From NCBI RefSeq assembly GCF_000527035.1, contig NZ_AZUK01000001.1, forward strand, positions 868,001 through 932,000: a stretch of DNA of 64,000 bases, given 5' to 3'. The translations under genes and the position numbers were made by a program. Under the pieces are notes generated by a model that was not told where the DNA came from, searched no databases, and worked only from the letters and a program-made list of their open reading frames with translations. This document shows, one piece after another, positions 1-11,386 of this stretch. Source of the stretch: Tolumonas lignilytica. Lineage in GTDB: Bacteria > Pseudomonadota > Gammaproteobacteria > Enterobacterales > Aeromonadaceae. Within the stretch, counting starts at the first letter, position 1; each line of letters opens with the position of its first letter.

Positions 1-170
1 CGCATCTGGTATTTGGTCATTGGGCCGCCCTCATGGGGAAATGTCCATTGCCAACGATTAAAGCACTGGATACTGGCTGTGTTTGGGGAAATCAACTGAC
101 ATTGTGGCGATGGGATGATAATGCCATGTTTAGTCTGAACTGCCCCGCCTATGCCAGCGGTGCTGAGTAA
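1..170 (+). CDS. apaH: Diadenosine tetraphosphatase ApaH, C-terminal fragment
   Basis: This is the last 56 codons of an open frame that enters from the left edge (first full codon at 3) and stops with TAA at 168-170. The tail reads VFGHWAALMG followed by ALDTGCVWGNQLTLWRW, which I recognise as the conserved C-terminus of the symmetrical Ap4A hydrolase. ApaH is a metallophosphatase that splits Ap4A into two ADP; the visible His and Asp of the tail belong to its metal and substrate site. It converges on folA, and apaH next to folA is a common gammaproteobacterial arrangement. The N-terminal metal motifs lie outside the window. Confidence 0.9.
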   Translation, partial: HLVFGHWAALMGKCPLPTIKALDTGCVWGNQLTLWRWDDNAMFSLNCPAYASGAE

Positions 171-177
171 ATAACAA

Positions 178-202
178 AATGACCCGAACATGTCGGGTCA
201 TT
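178..202 (-). terminator. Terminator between apaH and folA
   Basis: Perfect 10-bp inverted repeat (178-187 with 193-202) and a 5-nt loop. Read on the minus strand it is followed by a T-rich run (TTTTGTTATTT), so it fits a rho-independent terminator for folA. It may also stop apaH transcription, although the plus-strand T tract is poor. Confidence 0.75.
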
Positions 203-207
203 GTCAA

Positions 208-702
208 TTAGCCTCGACGACGCTCCAGAGTTGCAAAACAATACGCATAAGGATTTTTTTCATCCGCCTGGTGTTTGTCTTCAGCAACCTGTTCCCAGTG
301 GAATACCAAATAATCGGGAAACCAAGTATCTGCATCATCAACGGTTAACTCAATCTGCGTCAGATAAAGTCGATCCGCGAGCGGTAACGCCTCTTGATAC
401 AACTGTCCACCGCCAATGATCATAACCTCGGCTTCCTTATTCACCCGTTCTAAGGCGGCCTGCAGACTTTCAACACGTTCAACGCCGTCTGCTTGCCAGT
501 CACTATTACGGGAGATCACAATATTCCGACGTCCCGGCAACGGGCGACCGATAGACTCAAAGGTTTTACGCCCCATGATTACGGGTTTGCCGAAAGTGAC
601 ATTTTTAAAATGACGTAAATCAGCAGGCAAATGCCACGGCATCTGGTTACCCCGGCCGATGACGCGATTTTTTGCCATCGCCACAATTAAAGAGATCAAC
701 AT
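208..702 (-). CDS. folA: Dihydrofolate reductase
   Basis: Type I DHFR of 164 residues, which reduces dihydrofolate to tetrahydrofolate with NADPH in the cytoplasm. Family signatures visible are the N-terminal ISLIVAMAKNRVIG strand and loop, MPWHLPADLRHFK with the catalytic acidic residue, the PVIMGRKTFESIGRPLPGR cofactor loop, and MIIGGGQLY. The open frame extends 23 codons further upstream into yjjB, but alignment with known DHFRs puts the start at the ATG at 702 (MLISLIV). That start is only 4 bp past the yjjB stop and has no good Shine-Dalgarno sequence, which suggests translational coupling to yjjB or a leader-poor start. It is probably the last gene of a yjjP-yjjB-folA unit. Confidence 0.95.
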   Translation of the reverse strand: MLISLIVAMAKNRVIGRGNQMPWHLPADLRHFKNVTFGKPVIMGRKTFESIGRPLPGRRNIVISRNSDWQADGVERVESLQAALERVNKEAEVMIIGGGQLYQEALPLADRLYLTQIELTVDDADTWFPDYLVFHWEQVAEDKHQADEKNPYAYCFATLERRRG

Positions 703-706
703 AACG

Positions 707-1171
707 TTATACAATCGGCCTGTTTCGATAAATAAATAAAGAGGGTACTGCCAGCCCAAAACAAAGAGCAAACAAGATAAACAACGTTTTCAAACCATTC
801 TCGATGCTGGCTTGCAATAACTTATCAGTCACGCCACCACTGTTCATGCTTAACACCGCAATAATGGTGTTAAATGCAAATTTACCGGGGATCATCGGAA
901 TAATGCTCGCAACAGTAAAAACAGGGCGTGGTGCTAACAAGCGACGAGAAACATAAACAAAAATTAAGCCAATCAGTGTAGTGGTAATAAAGGTCGCCCA
1001 CTCAATCGGTATGCCAAAATGGATTTGCAACATCCGCAAGCTATGAGCAAAAGCCCCGCCAGCAGCGCAATATTTTAGCATGCGGGGCGGAACTGCAAAA
1101 ATCATCGCAAAACCAACAGCCGGAATCGCGGACCAAAACGCATCAAATATGATTGCCCGTAACAATTCCAT
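707..1171 (-). CDS. yjjB: YjjB-like half of a ThrE-type exporter
   Basis: Hydrophobic protein of 154 residues with about five membrane segments. It matches the small subunit (YjjB, DUF3815 or ThrE_2) of the split threonine/serine-exporter family. Conserved pieces seen are AIPAVGFAMIFAVP near the N-terminus, IEWATF, and the FTVASIIPMIPG motif. In E. coli YjjP and YjjB together are reported to export succinate; substrate specificity here is inferred only. The start chosen is the ATG at 1171, which overlaps the yjjP stop (TAATG) and gives the usual length; ATG at 1183 is an alternative. Its stop is 4 bp from the folA start. Confidence 0.85.
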   Translation of the reverse strand: MELLRAIIFDAFWSAIPAVGFAMIFAVPPRMLKYCAAGGAFAHSLRMLQIHFGIPIEWATFITTTLIGLIFVYVSRRLLAPRPVFTVASIIPMIPGKFAFNTIIAVLSMNSGGVTDKLLQASIENGLKTLFILFALCFGLAVPSLFIYRNRPIV

Positions 1172-1965
1172 TATGGATTCCATCCCCATACGCCAGTTAA
1201 TTTCATTGCCAGAACGATCCCGGCAGTAGCGCTTAATGTCAGTAATGTAGCCGTGCCCCAACGAGCCAGCCCCATATTAAAATAGCCCTTAACCATATCG
1301 AATAAAGCATTCACCAACGGAAACCCCGGAACCAGCAGCAAGACACAGGCCGCCATCGCCAGATACGGTTGTTCGCTCCAGTGATAGACAGTTGCCATAC
1401 TGGCAATTGAGGTCGCAATAAATGCTGTTGTAGCAAAATTGATCAACGGGCTAAAATGACGATGCGCAATTTCCTGACGAACAAACATACCCACAGCAGA
1501 TGCTGTGCAGGTAGTAAAAAATACTGGCCAATCGCCGCCAAATAACAAACTGAATGCACCACATGATAAACCAATCATAAACACTACTAACCAGCGGTTA
1601 TATCGAAATGGTTTAATCTCGCTTAAGTGTTTATTGACATCGTCTGCTGTCGTCAGCAGCCGTTTTTCACACAGAATGCAGATCCGTTGGATAGCACACA
1701 GAACATGCATGTTAATACCCAACTCATGTATACGCCGTGTCGTAGTAATACAAGAACCATGATTTAGTGTTGTTAAAACAACAGCACTAGGGGAAATCGC
1801 CATTTCCACACTTTCAACACCCAATGCAGCGCCAACACGACATGTCGTTTGTTCTATCAAACGACTTTCAGCACCACACTGAGCCAGCATTTGTGCAGTT
1901 CTCACTAACACCCGGGTGATTTTGGTTTGTTCCTCCCGGGACAACAGCGCTCCTTGCTCCTGCAT
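1171..1965 (-). CDS. yjjP: YjjP-like half of a ThrE-type exporter
   Basis: Protein of 264 residues with a soluble N-terminal domain (about 1-120) and several membrane segments after it, matching the large subunit of the split ThrE family (YjjP). It should assemble with YjjB, encoded directly downstream with a one-base stop/start overlap, to form an inner-membrane exporter of small carboxylates or amino acids. Recognisable features are the early LLSREEQTKITRVLVR helix and the VLLLVPGFPLVNALFDM segment typical of the family. With a fumarate-reducing operon in the same window, succinate export would make metabolic sense, but this link is inference. Confidence 0.85.
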   Translation of the reverse strand: MQEQGALLSREEQTKITRVLVRTAQMLAQCGAESRLIEQTTCRVGAALGVESVEMAISPSAVVLTTLNHGSCITTTRRIHELGINMHVLCAIQRICILCEKRLLTTADDVNKHLSEIKPFRYNRWLVVFMIGLSCGAFSLLFGGDWPVFFTTCTASAVGMFVRQEIAHRHFSPLINFATTAFIATSIASMATVYHWSEQPYLAMAACVLLLVPGFPLVNALFDMVKGYFNMGLARWGTATLLTLSATAGIVLAMKLTGVWGWNP

Positions 1966-2033
1966 ACCCTGATTCCTGCCTTCTATATTACTAAGTTAAA
2001 TAACGCAGGCTCAGTTTATACCATTTTCGTATA

Positions 2034-3128
2034 TCACCATGAACTAGATTTTGTCTCATTCGTTAGATCAGTTGCCAGAGTAATGCGCCTGATCAAACTA
2101 TTGATATGCTCCATCTGTAATCCAGCCTGATAAACGAGCCACGCGTAACCATTTGCATTTAGATAAAAACTACTTTGCTCAGATAGTTTGAGCTGAATTT
2201 CCTTTTTATAATTAACAAGTAATTCTTGCCGTGATGGAGGTAATAAATCGCTAAAACCAGCACAAAATCGCGACAACTCATACATGTCCTGGCCTAATTC
2301 TCTGCCAGCAAATCCCAACGAAAATAGCTCGTGGATCACCAAGGCACTGCGGCTATTCTCCCAGCGCGTCTGAGCTAATAGTTCCAATAACAAGAGACAA
2401 CGCGTTTGCGCAGCAACCAATTCCTCCAAAATATCACCATGATGACGCATCGATTTTGACTCGATCATGACGGATTTATGCAATGATCTTTGTCGCTGTA
2501 TAGCACGCTCAACACCCTTCAACATATTGCGCGTCGCAAGTGGTTTAACCACATTAGGTGATAAATGGGCCTGCCAAATCTGTCCCATTCGTCTCAATGA
2601 CTCAGCTAACTGCCAGCGCCATTCATTCCGAGCTCTCAGTGGCAACACAAAAAGTGAGACCAGTAATGCAATTATGCATCCCAGCAATATCGTTCCGGTT
2701 CGCCATAAGGCTTCATTGAATGATTGCCGGCCACCATCCAAAACCATGATCAGTGTAAAACCAGCAACCAGATAGGCATATCCCATTTTACTGGTTGCCC
2801 GATAGGCTGTTATTGCAATCCCCAGCATTGCCAGTAATGCAATCAATAGAGGGTTATGCGTCAGCAATAAGATAATAATGCCGTAACACGCCCCACTGAT
2901 GGTTCCGATGATTCGCTCAATCGATTTTTCTAATGCACCACCGACCTGTGGCAATGTCAGCATGATGATGACAATAGTGACCGAGGTCCACGCAAAATAA
3001 GGAACAGGGAAAAAAGCATTAATAAGATGAGCAATCAACAATGCCAAACAAATTTTAATGACATGGATAATGCGGATATGGCGATATATAAACAGTGAAA
3101 ATGGTGATGCGCTTGAGAATACGGACAC
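2034..3128 (-). CDS. FUSC-family inner-membrane protein
   Basis: Protein of 364 residues with a cluster of six or so membrane segments in the first 165 residues, then a mainly helical cytoplasmic region. The first half matches the fusaric-acid-resistance/aromatic acid exporter (FUSC, YccS-like) family: the FAWTSVTIVIIMLTLPQVGG and ERIIGTISGACYG segments are typical. Substrate is unknown. The start is GTG at 3128, which has a GAGG Shine-Dalgarno sequence 7 nt upstream. It lies behind the obgE terminator and so probably has its own promoter. It could also be called a generic transport protein of unknown role. Confidence 0.75.
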   Translation of the reverse strand: MSVFSSASPFSLFIYRHIRIIHVIKICLALLIAHLINAFFPVPYFAWTSVTIVIIMLTLPQVGGALEKSIERIIGTISGACYGIIILLLTHNPLLIALLAMLGIAITAYRATSKMGYAYLVAGFTLIMVLDGGRQSFNEALWRTGTILLGCIIALLVSLFVLPLRARNEWRWQLAESLRRMGQIWQAHLSPNVVKPLATRNMLKGVERAIQRQRSLHKSVMIESKSMRHHGDILEELVAAQTRCLLLLELLAQTRWENSRSALVIHELFSLGFAGRELGQDMYELSRFCAGFSDLLPPSRQELLVNYKKEIQLKLSEQSSFYLNANGYAWLVYQAGLQMEHINSLIRRITLATDLTNETKSSSW

Positions 3129-3146
3129 TAATTACCTCAAAACAAA

Positions 3147-3169
3147 AATCCCTCACGATGTGAGGGATT
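3147..3169 (-). terminator. Terminator after obgE
   Basis: Perfect 10-bp stem (3147-3156 with 3160-3169) with a 3-nt loop. Read leftward it is followed by TTTTGTTTT, so it is a strong rho-independent terminator for the rplU-rpmA-obgE direction. Confidence 0.9.
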
Positions 3170-3173
3170 ATTA

Positions 3174-4379
<1,206 letters not shown>

Positions 4380-4524
4380 TTATAGAGAATAACCAACCAT
4401 TGTTGGTCGCATTACAGCCATTCTCTTGAGAACAAACCCTACTCATAATGATATTCACAGAGAACAGAAGAGATCAGGCTTGTCAGAAATTGATATAACG
4501 CTGTGTTTAAATGCCGAAAATAAC

Positions 4525-4550
4525 AAAGCCCCGCCAAACGGCAGGGCTTT
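4525..4550 (-). terminator. Terminator after rpmA
   Basis: An 11-bp stem (4525-4535 with 4540-4550, one G-U pair in the minus-strand RNA) with a 4-nt loop lies just past the rpmA stop and is followed leftward by GTTATTTT. It would end rplU-rpmA transcripts before obgE. Confidence 0.8.
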
Positions 4551-4570
4551 TATGTCTGACAACTTTAAAA

Positions 4571-4828
4571 TTATTCAGCTACGATGCTGACATATTTACG
4601 GTTGTTAGGACCTTTAACTTCAAACTTTACAGTACCAGTTGCAGTAGCAAACAGAGTGTGGTCTTTACCACAACCTACATTCGCACCAGCATGGAACTTA
4701 GTGCCACGTTGACGGACGATGATGTTACCTGCCAGTACACTCTCACCACCGAAACGTTTAACACCCAGGCGTTTGCTTTCAGAGTCACGGCCGTTACGGG
4801 AGGAACCGCCAGCTTTCTTATGTGCCAT
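4571..4828 (-). CDS. rpmA: 50S ribosomal protein L27
   Basis: Protein of 85 residues beginning [19 protein letters not shown], the hallmark N-terminus of L27 that reaches towards the peptidyl-transferase centre. The [17 protein letters not shown] segment is also typical. Length equals that of the E. coli protein. It is cotranscribed with rplU, 17 bp apart, and ends in its own terminator. Confidence 0.98.
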   Translation of the reverse strand: MAHKKAGGSSRNGRDSESKRLGVKRFGGESVLAGNIIVRQRGTKFHAGANVGCGKDHTLFATATGTVKFEVKGPNNRKYVSIVAE

Positions 4829-4845
4829 TTAAAAACTCTCCTGAA

Positions 4846-5157
4846 TTACGCGTTGATACCAGTGATTTTCACTTCAGTGAACCACTGACGATGGCCCGCT
4901 TGTTTGCGGTGATGTTTACGACGACGGAACTTAACGATATGAACTTTATCGCCACGACCGTGTGCAACAACTTCTGCAACCACTTTACCACCAGCCACAT
5001 ATGGCGCGCCGACTTTAACGTCTTCACCATTAGCAACCATCAAAACTTTATCAAATTCAACGGCCGCACCAGTAGCAACTTCCAGTTTTTCCAGGCGCAG
5101 AACCTGACCTTCAGCTACACGATGCTGTTTTCCACCACTTAGGATAACCGCGTACAT
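4846..5157 (-). CDS. rplU: 50S ribosomal protein L21
   Basis: The ATG at 5157 gives a 103-residue protein starting [14 protein letters not shown], identical in length and layout to E. coli L21, an early-binding 23S rRNA protein. The open frame extends another 25 codons upstream, but those lack L21 similarity and overlap the promoter leader, so the longer start is rejected. It is the first gene of the rplU-rpmA unit and is divergent from ispB. Confidence 0.97.
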   Translation of the reverse strand: MYAVILSGGKQHRVAEGQVLRLEKLEVATGAAVEFDKVLMVANGEDVKVGAPYVAGGKVVAEVVAHGRGDKVHIVKFRRRKHHRKQAGHRQWFTEVKITGINA

Positions 5158-5241
5158 GTTTAAAACTCCGAATTCGGCATACAGCGTCTTTTGTATTTCT
5201 ATAAACGCTGATGCACTTAAACTTAATGACAATGGCCGCGG

Positions 5242-5270
5242 ATTCTACGCAAGTTATAGCCAATACGCAA
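5242..5270 (-). promoter_or_regulatory. Predicted sigma-70 promoter of rplU
   Basis: On the minus strand: TTGCGT (5265-5270), a 17-nt spacer, then TAGAAT (5242-5247), followed by the GC-rich discriminator CCGCGGCC. A GC-rich discriminator is typical of promoters under stringent (ppGpp) control, as expected for ribosomal proteins. This is a prediction from motif and position. Confidence 0.6.
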
Positions 5271-5330
5271 TAAGCAAATTACTATCTTGTGTAATTTCGC
5301 GCCATAGTGATGATGAGTATAGGCCAAATG

Positions 5331-5359
5331 TTACACTTGAAATTTGTTTCATGTAGAAT
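5331..5359 (+). promoter_or_regulatory. Predicted sigma-70 promoter of ispB
   Basis: TTACAC (5331-5336), a 17-nt spacer and TAGAAT (5354-5359), about 50 bp before the ispB start and divergent from the rplU promoter. Confidence 0.5.
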
Positions 5360-5410
5360 TGATAACAATCTTTAGCCCGTACGTTAGCCAGAGAGCATAT
5401 TAGAACGCAC

Positions 5411-6382
5411 ATGGATCAACAAGTTATCCGCACCCTTGCCGATGACGATATGCAAGCAGTAAATCAATTGATTTATCAACGTTTGCAATCGGACGTCGCC
5501 CTGGTTAATCAGCTCGCCTATTACATTATTAGCGGTGGTGGTAAACGTATACGACCTTTACTGGCCGTACTCTCTGCGAGAGCGGTTGGCTATGAAGGTA
5601 AGGCCCACACTCATCTGGCAACCATCATTGAATTTATCCATACCGCCACCTTATTACATGATGATGTTGTCGATGAATCAGAAATGCGCCGGGGACGGGA
5701 TACCGCCAATCAATTATTCGGTAATGCAGCAAGTGTTTTGGTGGGTGATTTTTTGCATACCCGTGCATTTCAAATGATGGTAGAACTTGGCAATATGCGG
5801 GTTATGCAATTATTGTCTGACGCTACCAATTTGATTGCTGAAGGCGAAGTCATGCAATTAATGAATTGCAATGACCCGACGACCACGGAAGATAACTATC
5901 TGCAGGTTATTTACTGTAAAACGGCAAAATTATTTGAAGCAGCAACGCATTGTGCAGCAGTATTGGCCGGACAACCTGTTCATGTAGAAGAAGCCTTGCG
6001 TGATTATGGTAAATATCTGGGCACGGCATTCCAATTGATTGATGATGTAATGGATTACTCATCCAATAGCGAAACCATGGGCAAAAATATTGGTGATGAC
6101 TTGTCCGAAGGAAAACCGACATTACCACTGATACATGCTATTGCCAAAGGATCGGCTGAACAGAAAAAGCGGATCGAACAAGCGATTACAGAAAGAAATG
6201 GCATGGAATATCTTAATGAAATACTCGATATTCTGCAGCAAACGAATGCGCTCGGCTATACCGTAGCAAGAGCCGAACAAGAGGCACAAAAAGCGATTGA
6301 TGCTTTAGCAGTGCTACCAGAATCGACTTATAAATCAGCATTAAAGGCATTAGCCTCTCTCGCTGTTCATCGTCAAGCCTGA
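5411..6382 (+). CDS. ispB: Octaprenyl diphosphate synthase
   Basis: Trans-isoprenyl diphosphate synthase of 323 residues that extends farnesyl diphosphate with isopentenyl units to make the side chain of ubiquinone and menaquinone. Both aspartate-rich motifs are visible: LLHDDVVDESEMRRG and LIDDVMDY, together with the GGKRIRPL substrate-binding motif. It is adjacent to and divergent from rplU-rpmA, the same arrangement as in E. coli. Chain length (C40) is assigned by family resemblance, not provable from sequence alone. A bidirectional terminator follows. Confidence 0.93.
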   Translation: MDQQVIRTLADDDMQAVNQLIYQRLQSDVALVNQLAYYIISGGGKRIRPLLAVLSARAVGYEGKAHTHLATIIEFIHTATLLHDDVVDESEMRRGRDTANQLFGNAASVLVGDFLHTRAFQMMVELGNMRVMQLLSDATNLIAEGEVMQLMNCNDPTTTEDNYLQVIYCKTAKLFEAATHCAAVLAGQPVHVEEALRDYGKYLGTAFQLIDDVMDYSSNSETMGKNIGDDLSEGKPTLPLIHAIAKGSAEQKKRIEQAITERNGMEYLNEILDILQQTNALGYTVARAEQEAQKAIDALAVLPESTYKSALKALASLAVHRQA

Positions 6383-6425
6383 TATTGCGATTATAATTGC
6401 TGATTTCTGTTTGGATTAATATCTA

Positions 6426-6455
6426 AAAAAATGCCGGTCATCGACCGGCATTTTT
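6426..6455. terminator. Bidirectional terminator between ispB and purA
   Basis: A 13-bp stem (6427-6439 with 6443-6455, ATGCCGGTC core) flanked by an A run on the left and a T run on the right. It works as a rho-independent terminator for both the rightward ispB and the leftward purA transcripts. Confidence 0.9.
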
Positions 6456-6474
6456 ATTCTGAGTGATTAATCAA

Positions 6475-7794
<1,320 letters not shown>

Positions 7795-7873
7795 TTAAAA
7801 AAGGATTCTAACAAAATTTGAGCAGAGCAGAAATGCTATATGTGAAGTTTATCCAAGAAATTTGCCATAGAAA

Positions 7874-7894
7874 AAGAGGGCCTTTGGCCCTCTT
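7874..7894 (-). terminator. Terminator after hflC
   Basis: A 9-bp stem (AAGAGGGCC, 7874-7882 with 7886-7894), 3-nt loop, followed leftward by TTTCTATGG. It separates the hfl genes from purA. Confidence 0.85.
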
Positions 7895-7906
7895 CAACTT
7901 GAAACA

Positions 7907-8797
7907 TTATTTTGTAGTCACGGGTTGTGAATTTTTGAGGTATTTAAAGAAATCATTCTCGGTACTCAGCACCATGAAATCCCGGCCACTTTTAAAGCTG
8001 TTTTTATATGCATCCAAACTGCGTAAAAATGAAAATAATTCCGGATTTTTACGGTACGTGTCGGCATAAATTTTAGCAGCTTCAGCATCACCTTCACCGC
8101 GCGTTTCACGTGATTTCCGTTCGGCATCTGCAAGCATGACCGTGACTTTTCGATCCACATTGGCACGCAGTACTTCTGCTTTCTCTCTACCTTGCGAGCG
8201 ATGCTCACGAGCCACAGCATTACGCTCAGCTCTCATCCGCTGATAGATAGAATTAGAGACTTCCAACGGTAAATTGATCTGTTTAATGCGGACATCCACC
8301 ACTTTAATACCCAGTTCTGATGAACGGGCCATTTGCCGTAACGCATCTTCCATGACTTCCGTCCGTTGACCAGACACAATATCCGTTATGGTACGAGCAC
8401 CGATCTCTGAACGTAATCCGTTATTGATCTTCCGTTTGAGCAGTGATTCAGCCTGAATACGGCTGCCGCCTCCGGTTGCCAAATAGTATTTTGAAAAATC
8501 TTCAATTCGCCACTTCACATAGGAGTCAATAATGAGATCTTTCTTCTCTGAGGTCACAAACCGGTCAGCCTGACCATCTAACGTCTGAATCCGAGCATCC
8601 AGTTTGCGCACATCATCAATGAAAGGCCATTTCCAATGTAAACCTGGTTCATAAACCTTAGGAATATCGCTATCCCCTTCGCGCATCACTTTACCAAATT
8701 GCACAACGATACCACGCTGGCTTTCATCGATAACAAATAAGGAAGATGAACTCAGCATGCCTGCAGCGACTAATCCAATAATTATATAATTTCTCAT
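7907..8797 (-). CDS. hflC: HflC, FtsH protease modulator
   Basis: SPFH/band-7 protein of 296 residues with one N-terminal membrane anchor (about 4-22), the rest lying on the periplasmic side by family knowledge. With HflK it forms a large cage around the membrane protease FtsH and controls access of substrates. Typical motifs are ESQRGIVVQFGKV near the N-terminus and the RAERNAVAREHRSQG region. The start ATG at 8797 overlaps the hflK stop (TAATG), so the two are translationally coupled. Confidence 0.95.
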   Translation of the reverse strand: MRNYIIIGLVAAGMLSSSSLFVIDESQRGIVVQFGKVMREGDSDIPKVYEPGLHWKWPFIDDVRKLDARIQTLDGQADRFVTSEKKDLIIDSYVKWRIEDFSKYYLATGGGSRIQAESLLKRKINNGLRSEIGARTITDIVSGQRTEVMEDALRQMARSSELGIKVVDVRIKQINLPLEVSNSIYQRMRAERNAVAREHRSQGREKAEVLRANVDRKVTVMLADAERKSRETRGEGDAEAAKIYADTYRKNPELFSFLRSLDAYKNSFKSGRDFMVLSTENDFFKYLKNSQPVTTK

Positions 8798-9987
8798 TAG
8801 TATCTCCCGCTCATACGGCTACTATCTCGTAAAGGCTGGCTATCCGTTACGTTATCTGTACCGCTATCACTCTCGGCTGGCGAATTAGCAGACTGATTAC
8901 TGTTGGTGGTAGTGTCAGTTTGCGAAGCGATTGCAGGAGTAATGTTATCTTTTTTGGTATTTGTATTTGTCTGTGCCGCATTTATTTTATCGAGAGGCAG
9001 ATAAATGACGTTGTTGTTGCCTTTAGGTACATCAATCAGGATCTTGTTGGTTTTTTGATATAACTCTTCCATGGTGTCCAGATACAAACGTTCACGAGTC
9101 AATTGTGGTGCGGCAATATACTCAGGCAACAGCTGGTTGAAACGAGCGACTTCCCCTTCAGCTTTTAATACCACCTGTTCTTTATAGCCTAAAGCCTCTT
9201 CCTCCAGTCGTTTAACCTGACCACGGGCTTTAGGTTCTGTTTCACGCGCATACGCTTCAGCTTCGCGGATAAAACGTTGTTCATCTTCCTGTGCAGAAAT
9301 GGCATCGTCAAATGCATCCTTAACTTCTTCAGGAGGACGGGCAGGCAGGAAGTTGACGTCAACAATCGTAAGCCCCATATGGTATTGATTAATAATATCT
9401 TCCAATACCTGCCAGGTACTCTGGCGAACTTTTTCTCGTCCTTTCGTTAACAGATCATCCATCGTGGTATGGCCAACCACATAGCGCAATGCACTATCCG
9501 TGGCTTCACGTAAACTATTATCCGCATCTGTCACACTGAAGAGATATTCACGTGGATTCTCAATACGATACTGAACATCCATTTCGACGCGAACAACGTT
9601 CTCATCTTCTGTCAGCATGAATCCCGAGGATGGCATTGATTTTACCGATTCAACATCAACAGGAATGACTTTATCAATAAATGTCCATTTCCAACGAAGG
9701 CCAGGTGCTACAGTTTCATGATATTTACCAAAACGTAATACAACACCACGCTCTGCTTCTTCAATGGTATAGAAACCACTACCAATCCAGATGATGACCG
9801 CTAACAAAGCAAAAATGGCAAGACCTGTGCTAGTACCGCCTGAACCTTGGACGCCAAAAGTTCCAGTCAGACGCCTCCAAATACTTTTCAGTAACTTATC
9901 TAAATCAGGTGGGATCTGACTCTTTCCTGTGTTTTTCCAGGGGTCTCGATCTTTGTCATTATTGTTTCCAGGCTCATTCCAGGCCAT
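8797..9987 (-). CDS. hflK: HflK, FtsH protease modulator
   Basis: SPFH/band-7 protein of 396 residues, partner of HflC. The N-terminus is Gly/Asn-rich (MAWNEPGNNNDKD), a single membrane segment follows (about 55-75), then the band-7 domain from EEAERGVVLRFGKY. The C-terminal 70 residues are low-complexity, rich in Thr, Asn and Ser, and probably disordered. It sits 50 bp after hflX and overlaps hflC by one base. Confidence 0.95.
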   Translation of the reverse strand: MAWNEPGNNNDKDRDPWKNTGKSQIPPDLDKLLKSIWRRLTGTFGVQGSGGTSTGLAIFALLAVIIWIGSGFYTIEEAERGVVLRFGKYHETVAPGLRWKWTFIDKVIPVDVESVKSMPSSGFMLTEDENVVRVEMDVQYRIENPREYLFSVTDADNSLREATDSALRYVVGHTTMDDLLTKGREKVRQSTWQVLEDIINQYHMGLTIVDVNFLPARPPEEVKDAFDDAISAQEDEQRFIREAEAYARETEPKARGQVKRLEEEALGYKEQVVLKAEGEVARFNQLLPEYIAAPQLTRERLYLDTMEELYQKTNKILIDVPKGNNNVIYLPLDKINAAQTNTNTKKDNITPAIASQTDTTTNSNQSANSPAESDSGTDNVTDSQPLRDSSRMSGRY

Positions 9988-10037
9988 TCGAGTCTCCGTT
10001 GATTCTCATTGAGTGTTTAATGCCAACAATTAACACA

Positions 10038-11327
10038 TTATTGATTGATGATGAAATTAAGAACTCTGGGCCCTTCCTGTTTCACAAGACGCAGCCATTC
10101 CACCTCAGGAAGACGGATTTGTACGATACAATCACCGTCTTCAGCATAATTTTCTCGTTGTATTGCCTTGAGTTCATAGAGACGACTCCGCAGCCGGGAT
10201 TCGGTCGCCGGCAACTTCAGCAGATGCTCAACAATTTGAACGCTGAGCAATTCATCCAATACATTGAGTAGTAGATCGGTTCCTTCACCCGTAAGCGCCG
10301 ATAACCATACCGCAATAGGCTTGCCGGTGTCATCTCGCTCAATTCGTGGCATCCCTTCGGAAAGACGATCAACTTTGTTGTATATCAGTAATTGCGGCAC
10401 TTCGTCTGCTTCAATTTCATGCAGTACTTCGTTTACCTGCGCCATATTATCTTGTACCCGTTCGTCCGCACAATCGATCACATGCAATTGCAAATCGGCT
10501 TCGCGAGTTTCTTGCAGGGTAGCCTTAAACGCAGCCACCAGATCATGAGGCAGATGTCGGATAAATCCAACCGTATCAGCCAATACGACAGGCCCCAGCT
10601 TTGACAGTTCGATTCGACGCAAAGTGGGATCGAGCGTAGCAAATAGCTGGTCTGCCGCATAAACTTTAGATTGCGTCATGCGGTTAAAGAGTGTCGATTT
10701 ACCCGCATTGGTATATCCAACCAGTGACACCACAGGGATCGCATTGCGGACACGAGCCCGGCGTCCTTGTTCACGCTGTTTTTCAACCTTCTCTAATCGC
10801 CCCAATATATTGGCGATTTTTTCTCTGATAAGACGACGGTCTGTTTCTAACTGTGTTTCGCCCGGGCCACGCAGACCAATCCCGCCTTTCTGACGTTCGA
10901 GATGGGTCCAACCACGAACCAGTCGACTTGATATATGACGCAATTGAGCCAACTCAACCTGAAGTTTCCCTTCATGAGTACGTGCTCGTTGGGCGAAGAT
11001 ATCAAGGATAAGCGTGGTTCGATCCAATACGCGACATTCAAAGATGCGCTCGAGATTTCGCTCTTGTGCCGGTGTTAATGCATGATTGAATATCACCAAA
11101 TCGGCTTGTAGACGATGTACTTCCTGGGCGATTTCATCGGCTTTGCCTGTACCAATAAAAAACTTAGCTTGCGGGGAATCTCGGCGGGTAGTAATCGTGC
11201 CCAAAATCGTAGCACCGGCGGACGTGGCTAACATTTCCAGCTCACGCAAATCTTCTCTGGCTGTTTCGTCCCTGAAATCGACATGCACAAGAAGAGCCTG
11301 TTCTCCGCCTTGATAGCGTTCAAACAA
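10038..11327 (-). CDS. hflX: HflX, ribosome-rescue GTPase
   Basis: GTPase of 429 residues that splits stalled or heat-stressed ribosomes. The N-terminal HflX domain carries GKLQVELAQL and the GIGLRGPGETQLETDRR motif; the G1 motif GYTNAGKST is at about 204-212, with DTVGFIRHLPH as G3 and YNKVD as G4. The start is TTG at 11327: it has a strong GAGGAG Shine-Dalgarno sequence and gives MFERYQGGEQ, matching the E. coli N-terminus. It lies downstream of hfq across a terminator-like hairpin. Confidence 0.95.
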   Translation of the reverse strand: MFERYQGGEQALLVHVDFRDETAREDLRELEMLATSAGATILGTITTRRDSPQAKFFIGTGKADEIAQEVHRLQADLVIFNHALTPAQERNLERIFECRVLDRTTLILDIFAQRARTHEGKLQVELAQLRHISSRLVRGWTHLERQKGGIGLRGPGETQLETDRRLIREKIANILGRLEKVEKQREQGRRARVRNAIPVVSLVGYTNAGKSTLFNRMTQSKVYAADQLFATLDPTLRRIELSKLGPVVLADTVGFIRHLPHDLVAAFKATLQETREADLQLHVIDCADERVQDNMAQVNEVLHEIEADEVPQLLIYNKVDRLSEGMPRIERDDTGKPIAVWLSALTGEGTDLLLNVLDELLSVQIVEHLLKLPATESRLRSRLYELKAIQRENYAEDGDCIVQIRLPEVEWLRLVKQEGPRVLNFIINQ

Positions 11328-11357
11328 GAGATAACTCCTCAGTAACAGACAACAAAA

Positions 11358-11378
11358 TCCCTGCTGTAACAGCAGGGA
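11358..11378 (-). terminator. Terminator or attenuator between hfq and hflX
   Basis: A 9-bp stem (11358-11366 with 11370-11378), 3-nt loop, followed leftward by TTTTGTTGT. It probably ends most hfq transcripts and allows partial read-through into hflX. Confidence 0.8.
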
Positions 11379-11386
11379 AAAGCAGG

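Noticed and set aside
5158-5232. Longer L21 start 25 codons upstream
   Set aside because: Those codons are not conserved in L21 and cover the leader immediately after the predicted promoter.
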